Shown in pieces: positions 22,399-35,036 of a DNA stretch of 64,000 nucleotides. Numbering within the stretch: the first letter of the stretch is position 1; every line of letters starts with the position of its first letter. The position numbers were made by a program, and so were the translations under genes. This DNA comes from Adiantum capillus-veneris (taxonomy: Eukaryota > Streptophyta > Polypodiopsida > Polypodiales > Pteridaceae): contig CM043969.1 in assembly GCA_014529385.2 (NCBI GenBank), forward strand, positions 33,556,446 through 33,620,445, read 5' to 3'. Below the pieces are notes generated by a model. It was not told the origin of the DNA, made no database searches, and saw nothing but the letters and a program-made list of their open reading frames with translations.

Positions 22399-23346
22399 AT
22401 GGATAATGATAATCAAAGGGCTAAGCGTGCTTTTGAGCGTCTCAGATCCATGTGTCAAGGCGGTGGAGTGAACGACACCGCTCAAATTGCAGCTCGTTGC
22501 TCCCAGTGGGTACACAATGGAAAGAGGTGAACACTAGGATTGACCGAGAAATGGTCAAATCCATATGGCCAGGCGTTGCAAATGACAACATCAAGAAAGG
22601 CCGACTCAAGCTATCACAATGCATTAATGCAGACATAGGAGACAATGGAGACAACATATATCTCGATGTTATGGGTCATCCTATGCATCATATGGATTGT
22701 CCATTGCATGTGGTTTGCCAGGATGTTATACATGCATTATGTCTTGGGTGAAGCAGTGGACTTCAGCTCAAGGACACCTCACATGACGGTTGAGGACATT
22801 CGCAGTAGTGCAATCACCGTCACACGGCAAGAGACGTCATTGGCACTAGAAGGTGCATCAATGGAAGTGCACCAAGTTAAGGAGGAGCTTCAAACTCAAC
22901 TCAGGCAAGCATCACAAGCTACACAAGGCTCTCATGCAGAAGAAACCCTAAATAGAGACTTACAAAGGGAGGTGAAGGTGCTATCTCGCCATGTAAAAGA
23001 GTTAGAGGCGACTATAAAAAAACAAAATGCTACCACATTGATTGAGCACCCAACATCTATTGAGGCCCCTCCAGCTTCTGGTGAGCACGGTGGTCCTTTC
23101 CCCATATGTAGATCATTCTTTCATGAGTGGTGTGGTCACTTCAGCTTGCCATGTGGACATATGTACCATATATCATGCTTGATGCAAAGCATGATGAATA
23201 ACTTTCATTGTGCTATATGTGAGTATGAGATATCCAAAAAGCTATATGCAATGTTCAAAATGTCTGAAGACTATAATAAGCTTAAAGGTCAGCGTGAACA
23301 GGAGAATGAAGATATTCTCACAAATATTTCACTATCACTTGGATAG
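22399..23346 (+). pseudogene. Coiled-coil RING-type protein 1 (transposon cargo)
   Basis: ATG at 22399 opens MDNDNQRAKRAFERLRSM; two frameshifts near 22500 and 22700 carry the reading into the 22645-23346 frame. That frame has a coiled coil (ALEGASMEVHQVKEELQTQL and the following heptads, about 22840-23030) and a C-terminal RING-H2-like cluster. This reads PICRSFF, then LPCGHMYHISCL, then FHCAIC. The first Cys of the cluster is replaced (FPIC). RING-H2 proteins are usually E3 ubiquitin ligases. The paralogue at 26430-27531 keeps the same order, including IDFSS/VDFSS and CAIC, which supports the reading. It follows kinase 1 on the same strand, so the two probably form a cargo pair. Confidence 0.6.
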
Positions 23347-23903
23347 TTTTTGTAACATTTGAAAACATTTACTCGTTGTCTTGCGAGAATTTATTAGTGA
23401 ATTGTGAATTGTCTTCACTTCAGCTTCAATTATGATATGTGATAATGCAAAGATTTGTTAGGGCTTTGTATATTATGAAGCTTTAATAGTGATTTGTGGC
23501 CTCGTAAAGGTTTTTAAGGGATTCGTTTATTATTAAGCAAATGTCTAAACCTTAAACTAAATATAAAAAAAAGCTTATAAGATAAACAGTTTCTAAACTT
23601 AAACAGAAGTCACTCAATGGATTCGATAATCTATTAATTAAACCACCGTCGCTTGCTGCGACGGACCTGGCATCGAGGTAGGAGGTCTCCTGAAGGAAGC
23701 CAGGCTTGAGACACCAACATCACCGCTCATATTCTCGGTGGAAGACATACTTATTGGATGCCTGCAATACCAATAAACATAGAGCACTATGCTATCTCTT
23801 CTTTCAAGTATTATTCAAACCAAACATTAGTGTTATAATCAATATCACACACAAGCGTAGTAGTGAAGCCTGAAGGGAATAAACCTCAATCTACTCAAAC
23901 ATG

Positions 23904-24655
23904 AGCAAGCAAATACAATGGTGAATCAAATATGTGATCAATCCATCCCAAAAGTAGAGATATCGACCCAAAGATTCACCTTCCTACCCCTTTCATGAAT
24001 CAGTCCAGTCCAAAAAAGAACTAATGATCCATGATTGGAGCTCTAATCGAAATAGCAAGCAAATACAGCGGTGAATCAAACATGTGATCAGTCCATCCCA
24101 AAAGTAGAGATATCGACCCAAAGATTCACCTTCCTACCTCCTTTCATGAATCAGTCCAATCCAAAAAAGAACTAATGACCCATGATTGGAGCTCTAATCG
24201 GAATAGCAAGCAAATACGGCGGTGAATCAAACATGTGATCAGTCTATCCCAAAAGTAGAGATATCGACCCAAAGATTCACCTTTCTACCTCCTTTCATCA
24301 ATCAGTCCAGTCCAAAAAAGAACTAATGACCCATGATTGGAGCTCTAATTGGAATAGCAAGCAAATACAACGGTGAATCAAACATGTGATCAGTCCATCC
24401 CAAAAGTAGAGATATTGACCCAAAGATTCACCTTTCTATCTCTTTTCAAGAATCAGTTCAGTCCAAAAAATAACTAATGACCCATGATAGAAGTTCTAAT
24501 CAATATAGCAATCAATTTAGCAAAAATAACGGTGAACCAAACATGAGATTAGTCCATCCCAAATGTAGAGATACCGACCCAAAGATTCACCTTTCTACCT
24601 CCTTTCAAGAATCAGTTTAGTCGCAAAAAGAACTAATGATCCATGATCAGAGTTA
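23904..24655. repeat. Minisatellite, about 150-bp unit, five copies
   Basis: AGCAAGCAAATAC starts units at 23904, 24054, 24204 and 24355, and a degenerate fifth begins near 24507. Units share the words GTGATCAGTCCATCCCAAAAG and GACCCAAAGATTCACC. It sits beyond RING protein 1, opposite the 176-bp array, so the inner module is bracketed by two different arrays. Confidence 0.9.
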
Positions 24656-24775
24656 CATTAAGTTTTGATTTTTTTTAAAGACTATTCACTTTTTTACCTT
24701 TAGTTTTTCTTCTAAATTTTAAAGGATGACCAAATTTAGAGGAAGAGGTGATGTGATGTGATGTCTACTACAGGG

Positions 24776-24783
24776 TTATATAG
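24776..24783 (-). promoter_or_regulatory. Candidate TATA box on the minus strand
   Basis: CTATATAA read on the minus strand follows GC-rich block 3, mirroring the TATA box at 18868. It points back toward the 150-bp array; no minus-strand gene is seen there. Confidence 0.3.
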
Positions 24784-24799
24784 AGCCGCCAAATATGGA

Positions 24800-24910
24800 G
24801 GGGGTACACAACGAGCCCGGTGGGATTCTTGCTTGTCCCACCGGGCCCGCCGGGCTACATAATAAGCCCGCCGGGCCTGTCGGGATTGTTGGTTGTCCCG
24901 CCGGTTCTAC
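24800..24910. repeat. GC-rich palindromic block 3
   Basis: CCCACCGGGCCCGCCGGG, GCCCGCCGGGCCTGTCGGG and related words, followed by GTAGGTCATGACAT. A similar GTAGGTCATCACAT follows block 4 near 30412. Confidence 0.7.
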
Positions 24911-25055
24911 ATTTTCTACCAGTTTTCGTAGGTCATGACATTAGATATGTTATTAACATGAAAAAAATAGTGATAATAACAACAATAATCAACATTTAAC
25001 AAAATGTGTCATCGCGTAATTAAAATCCCTGCAAGAGATTGAAGATGGCCCAAGA

Positions 25056-26051
25056 TTGCAAGTAGCTGTGGGTGGCCGATCAGATGTCCCGCATCTAATT
25101 GGCATTCCCTACGAGACCTTGGTAGAAGGTACAAGGGTTGGAGTAGGCTCTTTTGGTGTGTGCACATTGTATACCATCAAAGGCATCTCTTTCTTTCCAG
25201 ACCACATTACATACGTGGAAAAATGCTACAAGGGAGAGAGTGAGGCAAAATTTGACAGCTTCCAAACAGATCAAGGAATGCAAACACTTCACCCCTCCAT
25301 TGTAAGATGCATTGGCTTTACCACCAAAGCCCCCTGGATCACAATATTTCCATACTACAATGGGGGTACCTTGGGAGACATGATGTGCCGCTTGCCATTC
25401 GCCCACGGAGCGTTCAGACGACACATGCACAGGCTACAACATGACTGGAGGTCATTGCCACCAGCAAATCAAAGCTTACCAGAGATAGAGACAACGTGGA
25501 TCAAAGCAGTGATTGAGCAGACTCCAGCAATTTATCACGCCTTAATTGGTGGCGTTGCGACCGCTCACTCAGCTGGTATAGTGCACAGAGACCTACACCC
25601 ATTCAACATAATGTTGGACTTTACTCACACAAATAAACCCCGTGTTGGCATCATTGACTAGGGAATCATGCTCAGAATTCCAGCTAAGCCCGTGTCAATT
25701 AATTATCTGCATCCAAGCGAACAGTCGGACCCTGCAATTTTGGAGGCATAGAAAGCATGGAAAGCAGAGATTGCAAAGCGATCGTGGATTGCTCCAGAAC
25801 TATACGATCCACGGTGCACAAATGCATACACAAAATTGAGTGATATTTATACATTGGGTTATGTATTCAGCATGCTGATAGATTTTTGGAGTGCAAACAA
25901 GAAATTTTATTTTCCTAAAGTAGTATTTTACCACCCCGACCAAGATGTTATCAAGGCCATTCATATTAAAGTAGACTATTGGATGAAGTTAAGAGAGCGA
26001 GAAAATAGAAGAAATACATATGATGTTTTGATATTTTTCAAAGACATTTAA
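25056..26051 (+). pseudogene. Protein kinase 2 (transposon cargo), decayed
   Basis: It aligns through its length with kinase 1: VGVGSFGVC for the Gly-rich loop, YYNGGTLGDMM in the N-lobe, HRDLHPFNIML as catalytic loop (a canonical HRD here), and GIID followed by a stop. The stop TAG at 25659-25661 replaces the Trp of DWG. Later frames give WIAPELYD and YTLGYVFSMLIDF. In the N-lobe the usual Ala-Lys pair is changed (YVEKCYKG, Lys retained). At least three disruptions make it non-functional. Its N-terminal region seems to be the frame at 18307-18651, separated by an insertion. Confidence 0.7.
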
Positions 26052-26429
26052 AGACAGGCCCTAATCATGTCCAACGACCACTTGTTGAACTTGCGCCATC
26101 TTTTTACCCGACCTAAGCATTTTTGTGATATACATTTGTCTTGTCCGGAGTATTTCATTTGTATTGATGTATATTATCTGGTTCGAGGTGGTTCACCTCA
26201 TTGAGTCATGTCTTGTATTTCAATCGGATCAATTGTCACGTATTTTAATCGGATCAATTATCTTTAGTCGTTTCAAATTTGTCTTGTGATTCAATTGGGT
26301 TCGTCAGTTGTGATTTTGTTTGGTTGCATCAGTAGTGGACGAGACGCGGATCTACTTTGTGTATACATGAGACTGCTGAATCGTGAGAATATATTTTTGT
26401 CAATGATTCAATATTTTTCTATTTGTCCA

Positions 26430-27531
26430 TTGCAGCTCTAAGATAAAATAGCCAATGAAGAACAAGTTTGCGTCACCCAATCAATGCTTGATGATCAGCA
26501 ACAAAAACAAGCGAATGTTAGTGCATTTCAACGCATGAAGTCTCTAGCGCACGATATATTAGCACAGCAAGCAACGTGCACTGCTCGACGACTTTCAAAA
26601 TGGGCAAATCCAAACCACATGCAATGAAAAGAGATCAATAAAGCAGTGACCAAAGACATGATCAAAACAATATGGCCATGCGAGGATGCATAAATAAAGA
26701 AAGGAAGGTGGAAGGTATCAAAGTGCCTCCACGAAGCGATAAAAGAAAATGTTGAAATAATCTACTTGGAAGTTTACGATCATCCACTGCTCAATGCATA
26801 TTTTGCGTTATATTTTGCAAAAATGTTATATGTTCATTTTGTGTAACAATTATCAATAGACTTTTCGTCAAAGGAGACAATTGTTGCCACCCATGATATC
26901 AAGGAAAGTTGTGTCACTTTCACCGGAGATGAGCTGGCATTGATAGTTGAAGTCACCGACCTACAATTAAAGAGAGAGAAAGATATTTACTGACACAACT
27001 GGCAGAGAAAGATGCAAAAATAACACGGCTTTCTATAGCCACCCAAACACCCCAACCCTCATAGCTCCAGATGGAGAAAATTATTCGCCGCTTAAGCCAA
27101 GACATTCAGAATCTGACACAGCGAGTGAATCCTCTGCCTATACAAGGGACACACATCAGTCACTTTGTCCTGCATCCAGATTTGGTCCCCTCGTCTACTT
27201 TGGATGCATCTTCATCATCCCAATGTCCAATTTGATACAAAAATTTTGATGGATGGAGTGGATTGCTACATTGACATGTGATCATTATTATCACTTTGTC
27301 TGTCTTATCGTTTGATGCAAAATAGTAGCCAATGTGCCATCTGTTCAGCTAATATTCCACAAGGAATATGTGTTATGTTTGGCATGGAAAATGAGTATAA
27401 ATTCAAGCAAGCCCACCAAGATACTCCTAGCACAATTAGAAATCTGTTTGGTGACCAAGATGCTGGTTCTGAGCATAACAGTTAAGATCGACAAACTATG
27501 TATAATCGCGAATATGAAGCATTGTATATGA
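26430..27531 (+). pseudogene. Coiled-coil RING-type protein 2, heavily decayed
   Basis: Pieces in several frames align with RING protein 1: FQRMKSLAHD with FERLRSMCQG, DMIKTIWPCEDA with EMVKSIWPGVAN, YLEVYDHP with YLDVMGHP, and IDFSSKET with VDFSSRTP. Near 27220-27400 the RING remnant reads QCPI, then LTCDHYYHFVCL, then SQCAICSANIP. This copy keeps the first Cys that copy 1 has lost, while its second Cys codon is a stop. The two together define the ancestral C3H2C3 pattern. Stops at many places rule out function. Confidence 0.6.
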
Positions 27532-27685
27532 TCAAAACACATTGAATACAAGCTCTTTCATAATGGTTTTTGACACAATCTTCATTCTACTCTCAAGCTA
27601 TATTGAATCTGTATTGTTATATGGTTCTAAGTCTGAGTGTTGTGGGTTTCTTTGTAAGTCTGTTTCCGTATCTATTTAATAGGTT

Positions 27686-29277
27686 CTATTCTATTTTGTC
27701 TATAGTGCATTGAGATACACCAACATTGAACTCTTCCTCTTCTTCGTTTTGACAATCATACAACCAGGTTGGCATTTCATCCTCATAGCAAGCACTTTCA
27801 ATGTGATACAATATCTTTTCGTTGCAAAACATATCTACTAACTTTTTTGCTCTGTCTGCTAATAGTCTGTTGCGAATAGTGCTATGAACATACTTGTACA
27901 TACTCCAATTTCTCTCTGAACTTGGGCATCATTACGTGGTATTCATCCGTCACACTCCTCGACCAAGCATCCTTGTTTATATTGCTACGTAGACATGTAA
28001 TTTTCTCTATCACTTTTTCTTTCTGCTCAAGCTGCCATTCATCAAAGGCCGTGCAACTGAGAGTGTCAGTCACAACGCACTTATTACGGAGGTAATTCCA
28101 ATGTATAAAAACGCATGCAAAAACAAGTTTCAATAGGAAGTTTCGACATCACTGACATGCGCATTATGTACAAATCGAGATGTCTTTGTCATTTCAAGAT
28201 AAATTTCACAACCTGACGCGCTGTGTCAATTATTTTGGCAAACCATGGGTTTCTTCAGTAGTGTACCAATCCTTCATCACCAAGTTTAAGATGTGCGTAT
28301 TACAACCATTGCCAAAAACGTATGGAAAGCACTTGTTTATTAATTTACTAGCATTTTTACAATTCTTTGCGTTGTTCATGACTACTTGAATAACATGTTC
28401 AACACTAATTTCTTTAATTACATTAATCAAGACCTACAAAATTTATTTGCCACTTTTAATTGCACCATAATTTTCAATCGCCTTTATGAGCATTCATCCC
28501 CTTGGACAAACCAACATTACATTGATCAGTGGTCTTCTTTGAACATTTGACCAACCATCACTCACAATTGTGTATCCTGAAAGCGAAATATTTCCAAGTA
28601 TTATTTTGCCAACACGCTCTTTGACTTCGATGTAACATTTGTCCAAGAGAACATTTCGTATTGTGTGATAAAAGGAAACTAAAAATCTTGGGCCAGATTC
28701 ATCGATTTTCTTCCAAGCGGCCTTCGAATGATTGCTGTCTACCATGACCAAAGCACTTCCATTGAAGAATATTGCTTTTGCGAGTGTAGTTTGTGCTTCT
28801 TCTAGAGACTGTATCAAAAGCTTTGATGTAATAATTTTCTACGCATTTGCCCAAGTCCACCTTCATTGTGACGCTTAAAAGGAATGCTGCTTGACATTTC
28901 CTCTCCCTGCGCAAGCTGTCCTCCAAGGTTAGTTGGTGTCACCACAGGATCATCAGAATTAATATTTGGCTCTGATTGCTCTTGACTTGCATCCATAACA
29001 GAGCTATATATCTGTTGTCTCTTGCCACCTTTTTTGGCAAGCTCTTCTCTCAAACGCTTTGCAATTGTAGGTTCCTGAGGATGTTCACATTTCTTACAAC
29101 TCTTTTTAACGCTACCCAGAAAATGGTCCCTGATACGAGATGCACTGCCTGATTTTGTTGTGAGACAAAATTTACATTGCCACTCCATATATTGACCGCA
29201 TATGTTATGACCATAATCCCACTCTTTGCTAGGAGCTTTTTTATTCTTTGTCTTCTTCGTACAACTTGTGCCGACAT
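27686..29277 (-). pseudogene. hAT-family transposase remnant
   Basis: On the minus strand a BED-type zinc finger comes first (WQCKFCLTTKSGSASRIRDH, then CKKC), followed by a charged linker. Next is the DUF659-type core: ISLSGYTIVSDGWSNVQRRP and later a VVMNNAKNCKNASKLI-type segment with THILNLVMKDW. A C-terminal part ends DMFCNEKILYHIESACYEDE. The pieces are in different frames with stops, so it is dead. hAT enzymes make 8-bp duplications, so this gene probably did not move the 9-bp-flanked 14.5-kb element and is more likely a nested insertion. No hAT terminal repeats were defined. Confidence 0.75.
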
Positions 29278-29289
29278 TTTACTCCATTG

Positions 29290-30296
29290 CTTTTAAATTA
29301 AAACTGAAGACAAAAGAACTAGATGTTCAATTTTTAATACAATTTTTTTCTTTTCAATATATATTGAATTTTTCAGTCACTAGGAAATTAATCAAATCTG
29401 CACGATATGAGATTTGCAATGCATGCTAGTCAATCCGCATATCGATCACCTATGTTGTGAGGAAACATCCCCATTGCAGTGCACTCTCTACACAACATAA
29501 TTAATACAACAATGCTATGAATTTGTCAATGTAATTATTATTATGATGATTATTTATGCGTCCTCTTTGATTTGCAAACAATAAGAAACATCTATTTTCA
29601 AATGCTACAAAGAATAATCAACTTTTAAACTCAATGATGTCATTTGTTCGTAAAAAAACACACGAAAGCAATAAAATCTATGATTGGTCATGTCATATAT
29701 ACACTAATAATCTTTCATAATACATAATGCACTCTCTGTATAAGCCCAATGCATGAAATAACGTAAAGAAATCCTCAATATAATCATACAATTGAGAATT
29801 AGTTGTACCCAGTCAAGGATTGTAGCCCTCTTATGCAACCAATGCAATATAGAAAAGCTATTTGCACCCAATTAAGGATTATAGCTCTTATATTGTGCAG
29901 TGACAATGTATATCAACTCAAATCTATGATGGTAAAAAATGCAAGACTTCAAGGATCTTTATATGCTTAATACACTAGTACATGACATCCAACCCTTGAC
30001 TATCTTCTAAAACCAATTACAACCCTCATTTGGACCAATGGCTTCATCGCAATGAGCATGACTTTCCAATTTTTCAATTGTTTTGGTTTTGTACCTTTAT
30101 GTTCAGTAAAGAAATTAAATATTTTTAAAAGTGGTTACCGAATTAAGAATCACGTTTATCAAAAAAAAAAGGACTTGTGACTCTGTAACCTTAGGTCAAT
30201 TCACAAGGAGATGACAATACCCGGCACTCAGATACACTCCCCAGGGATTTGACTAGTCAAAGCACAACGGTAAGCACGCTATTTACTATATACAAT
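29290..30296. other. AT-rich non-coding stretch
   Basis: No coding region. A degenerate repeated phrase (CCAGTCAAGGATTGTAGC and CCAATTAAGGATTATAGC, about 29810-29890) is the only structure noticed. Confidence 0.5.
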
Positions 30297-30410
30297 TACG
30301 TCCGTCGGGTTTTTTTATTTTCTTGGCGGGCCCAACGAGAAATAAAAAAACCCGACGGGTCCCATAAGGAAAATTCTTTTACCCAGCGAGCTAACTGGCT
30401 CTATGGGTTT
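30297..30410. repeat. GC-rich palindromic block 4
   Basis: CGTCGGGTTTTTTTATTTTC and its inverted partner AAATAAAAAAACCCGACGGG form a hairpin around GGCGGGCCCAACG. It mirrors block 1 near the other end of the transposon. Confidence 0.7.
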
Positions 30411-30522
30411 TTGTAGGTCATCACATCAAAGTCACGTTAAGAATTAACGTGAGCACATGTTTTTCTTGTGTAATGACTAGAGTTGTTAACATAATCACAC
30501 GATCGTGATCACATCGATGAAA

Positions 30523-30665
30523 TCCCTCTCTCTCTCTCTCTCTCTCTCCATCCCCCCTTTTCTCTCTTTCTCTTGCACTTCCACCCCCCCGCTCTCTCTT
30601 TCTCTCTCTCCATCCATTCCCCCTTTTCTCTCTCTTCTCCCTCCACCTCCACCCTTCTCTCCCCC

Positions 30666-30740
<75 letters not shown>
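30523..30740. repeat. CT-rich low-complexity and (CT)n tract
   Basis: Interrupted CT/CCC sequence ends in a pure CT tract (about 30676-30739). Frames through it give Ser/Leu/Pro strings that are not genes. Confidence 0.95.
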
Positions 30741-31519
<779 letters not shown>

Positions 31520-31524
31520 TTGAC

Positions 31525-31626
31525 CCAAGAGAGAGAAAGAACAAAGTTGAGAAAAGAATGGAGAAAGAATCTTTTTGGAATCTGCTCATCGAATTCCAAA
31601 AAAGGGCACGCCAAAAAATATCCCCC
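31525..31626 (-). repeat. Right terminal inverted repeat with hairpin
   Basis: On the minus strand it matches the left TIR, including the hairpin (TTTTTGGAAT at 31572-31581 with ATTCCAAAAA at 31593-31602) and GATTCTTTCTCC after it. Confidence 0.8.
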
Positions 31627-31635
31627 CTTTTTAGT
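31627..31635. repeat. Right 9-bp target-site duplication
   Basis: CTTTTTAGT, identical to 17083-17091. Confidence 0.85.
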
Positions 31636-32896
31636 CACCAACCCCACCGTAATTGGTGACCTAGGTTGAAAACCATACATAAGCATGAAATGACTAAAAA
31701 CCAGTTGTCACATGCTTAACATTATTGTAAGAAAACTCAAGAATAGGAAGATAATCTTCCCAATCCGACTACCTCTTCCTAATGTATGCTTGTAGTATAT
31801 CCTATAGCACTTGGTTGATCCGTTCATTCTAGTCAGCCGTTTCAGGATGATCCACAATACTTATGTTGAGTTGCGTACCCAATCGTTTAAACAGAGCCCT
31901 CCAAAAATGACTGTTCAATTTGGGATCACGATCACTCACAATGTTACCTGGCAACCCATACAACCTGTACAGATTTTCCATAAATAACTTAGCTAACTTT
32001 AGAGTCTTAACTATGGATTTGATTGGAATAAACTTGCAAAGTTTAGTCAGTCTAGAACCACCCATACCCAGTCACCTCATACAGTGGTTGGTAAACCTAC
32101 AATAAAATCCATAGATGATCTTTCCCATTTACCATTAGGAATCTCCAATGGATGCAAGAGACATCCTGCCTTCAGGTGCTCTTCTTTATTTACTTGACAT
32201 TTCTGGCAATGAAAGGCATAGTCTTGAACACGGTCATGTAAGCTTGGCCATCAGTAACACTATTGTCGTACAAGAGTAAAAGTTTTCTTTGTGCCTGGTG
32301 CCCTACACTTGGCCTGTCATGACATTCATAAATATTTTGGCACTGAATGTCCGCGTTCATCGGTACACAAACTCTCCCCTAATGGAGTAGGTACCCATTA
32401 TCTAGGAAAAATGTTTTCCAACTCTGTAGCTTGTCATTCAAAAGAGGACAACTAGGTGTGGAGGTTAAAGAAACAGTACCAACATTGGAGTGAAAAGGAT
32501 CCCTCATCTTCACATGGCTCCACACTTTGGAGTATGCATTGTCATGCTCAAATTTGCCCTTAAGGGATTGAAAACACTCACTTTGAAGCTTGGTAAAGAG
32601 GAGAGAGTTGAATCTCAGGCATACGACTAAGAGCATCAACTATCACATTTACAATATCGGAGCCTTTCATCATAATTCTTAAGAGTCTAGCCCACTTGGC
32701 CTTTCAACCCTTCAAATTTATTTCCTATGTAAACCATTTTATGCTTTCTTGGTCAAACACAATCTCAAATTGAGCTTGATACAAATGATGTCGCCGTGTC
32801 TTCAAAGCAGACACTATTGCATATAGTTCTCTTTCGTAAGTAGAATAATTCTATTGTGTTGAATCAAGGTTCTTGCTTTCAAACGCAAATGCACGT
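31627..32896 (-). pseudogene. Ty3-B part 3: RNase H end and integrase core
   Basis: Reading down the minus strand, FAFESKN near 32890 is the RNase H end, followed by an ERELYAIVSALK helix and DALSRMPEIQLS. Then come a degenerate integrase zinc region and the core (LCKFIPIKSIVKTLKLAK, LYGLPGNIVSDRDPK with the catalytic Asp, NSHFWRALFKRLGTQLNIS). It ends at FMLMYGFQPRSPITVGL and the duplicated codons at 31635. Frames are broken in several places. It joins part 2 above 39076 and part 4 below 17092. Confidence 0.8.
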
Positions 32897-34003
32897 TGTC
32901 GGAGTGCGCGGTTCTCCAGGGTCAAGCAATAAAGCATCGGGCCTCTGGCTGTAGCTTAGCAGGCGCTCAAACATGGATAAAAGAGTGTAGATAGACTTAA
33001 TTAATGGCTTAAGAGAGAGAAGACTTCAAATAAGAACGCTAGTAATTGATACGACAAAAAGAAATAGAGATTCCAAAATCAAGAGATGCTGACAAATGAC
33101 ATCAGATACATCCGAAGATTTTTTATTGCTCTTTTACAATTTTGTTGCATATGGTTGCTTCGGTATGCCCTTCAAATTGCAATCTTCGAATCAAAAAATT
33201 TCCCCAAATTGCACCGCCATCCAGTCGTTTTGTGCTCTTGATGCTTTTCCCCCCCTTTCCTTGTCTTCTCCAACAACTGCTCTCAAGCTCCAGAATTCCC
33301 TTCCGCTGTCGATTCCCCCAAAAGACCTCCCAATAACCCTCCAAAAATGGCCCAAAAAGAATGAAGAAGAAGCCTCCAAATTTGTGTGCCTCTCCTTTTA
33401 TAGGAGTGGCCCAACCCAAAAAGGAAAAAATGGGTTTTTTATCTGCTCGTACAATCCAATTGAGCTCCATATAGCATCCATTTTTTATTGCATTCAATTG
33501 GCATTATCCCTTATAACAACCATTGTACGTTGCCGACACGTCGACAATTTCCACTCTCTCACTTAGCTCATGTGATACCTCCCCTTTGCTTTGTCCTCTT
33601 GGCAGCCCGGCTCAGCCACCCACTTTACCCTTTGGGTTCTCTTTCTCTCTACCACATGAACCCACCCTCACCCCGAGCACTAGCGAGGTTGGTGGGGGGG
33701 GGGGGGAGTGGGGGTTACACTTTAACCTTCAAAAATTTGGGCCATAACGAGTGTGGGACCGGTCTCTTGATGCTACCACGTCCGCCACTTTAACCTTCAA
33801 AAATTTGGGCCATCACGAGCATGGGACCGATCTCTTGATGTTTCCACATCAGCACGCATATTGCCACCATCCCCGTCTGTCTCACACCTGAACGCTAGTC
33901 TTTGTCGCAAAAACGAGCCCAACATCGCCCCTTTCTGCCTGTACATAGCTGGAGCGCCACGCACAGAGCGCAACCTCAAGACCACCATCATCGACAACTG
34001 AGA

Positions 34004-34035
<32 letters not shown>

Positions 34036-34988
34036 GTATACTCTCAATGTGGCTATGCCTTAGGCTATAAAGCCTTGCTCCGGCCCCAGTTTTACGCATG
34101 TGGGTTCTTGTCCCACCACGTGGCGTGCACTCACCATTCCAACCCTTCAAAGCCTTGGAACACCCTCTTTATTTTAAGAAAAATCCCATTCTTGGCCACC
34201 TTTTGACGCACTTTACTTTCTACTCGATGATTGGGCACCTGAGCTATAAAAGATGAATGAATTTTCACCTTGTTGAATGTAGGTTATACAAACCTTGCCA
34301 CAATTGGATGTTGTTGTTCCTGCTCATCGAGGCCGTCAAAACACAAGAAAACCATCCCTTGGGCAATTGCAACAAACTTCGATCATCCATATCTTGCCGA
34401 TGAACGAGCCGTCCATTTGTGCTGACTCCATACATCACTTTATACCTTCTTGAGCTCAGGCAAGCCCAAAAAACACAAGATGACACGACTTTCCAAGCAA
34501 TCAAATTGGCCCAAACTTGCCCCCCGAAAAACCTTGAAGGCTCCATATCTCGGCATCCAGGATTGAGATTGACGATCCGAAAAGACCGACAGGCTCCATA
34601 ACTTAAGCTTTATGCATCTAACACTTCAAATCAACTTCGACCACCTATTCCCATCTGCCCTGTCCGTCTCAGATCTAAAACTACTTCCAGCTTTAAACTG
34701 CAATAACTTTCTCACCAGGGCTTTGTTTGATGAGGCGTCTGGACCAATTTACTCAGCACTTCAAGCTCTACCTTTTTAAGTAGAAAACCAACCCTTCATT
34801 CAATCTTCACTGTCAGCCCAATTGGTTCACTTTGAGGCATTTTTGATCTACAAAACCCACATAATGCATGCATTCCAATCATCTCCTAATATCATTGTAG
34901 AATATGGTCTAAATCATTAGTTTGGCAAAATTATGAAAAGGCAAGCATATCCTCTTCTTTCACTTCGTGCCCACAAAGCAACACGACA
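32897..34988 (-). repeat. Downstream LTR of the LARD-like element
   Basis: 2092 bp. It is collinear with 37022-39076, sharing for example GCTTAGTAG/GCTTAGCAG starts, the CT run before CCCTCGTATACTCTCAATG and the end CCCACAAAGC. Small indels separate the copies. Frames inside are not genes. Confidence 0.9.
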
Positions 34989-35000
34989 TCCACCCCCTCT
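34989..35000 (-). other. Polypurine tract
   Basis: On the minus strand AGAGGGGGTGGA lies directly before the LTR start TGTCGTG, the expected plus-strand priming site. It fixes the orientation as minus. Confidence 0.75.
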
Positions 35001-35036
35001 AAATCTGCACATCCTCTAGTATGTGCCAATCTTTAT

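Noticed and set aside
33096-34150. Frames of 100-156 residues inside the LTRs near 33-34 kb and 37-38 kb
   Set aside because: They lie in both LTR copies on both strands and are not conserved as protein between the copies.
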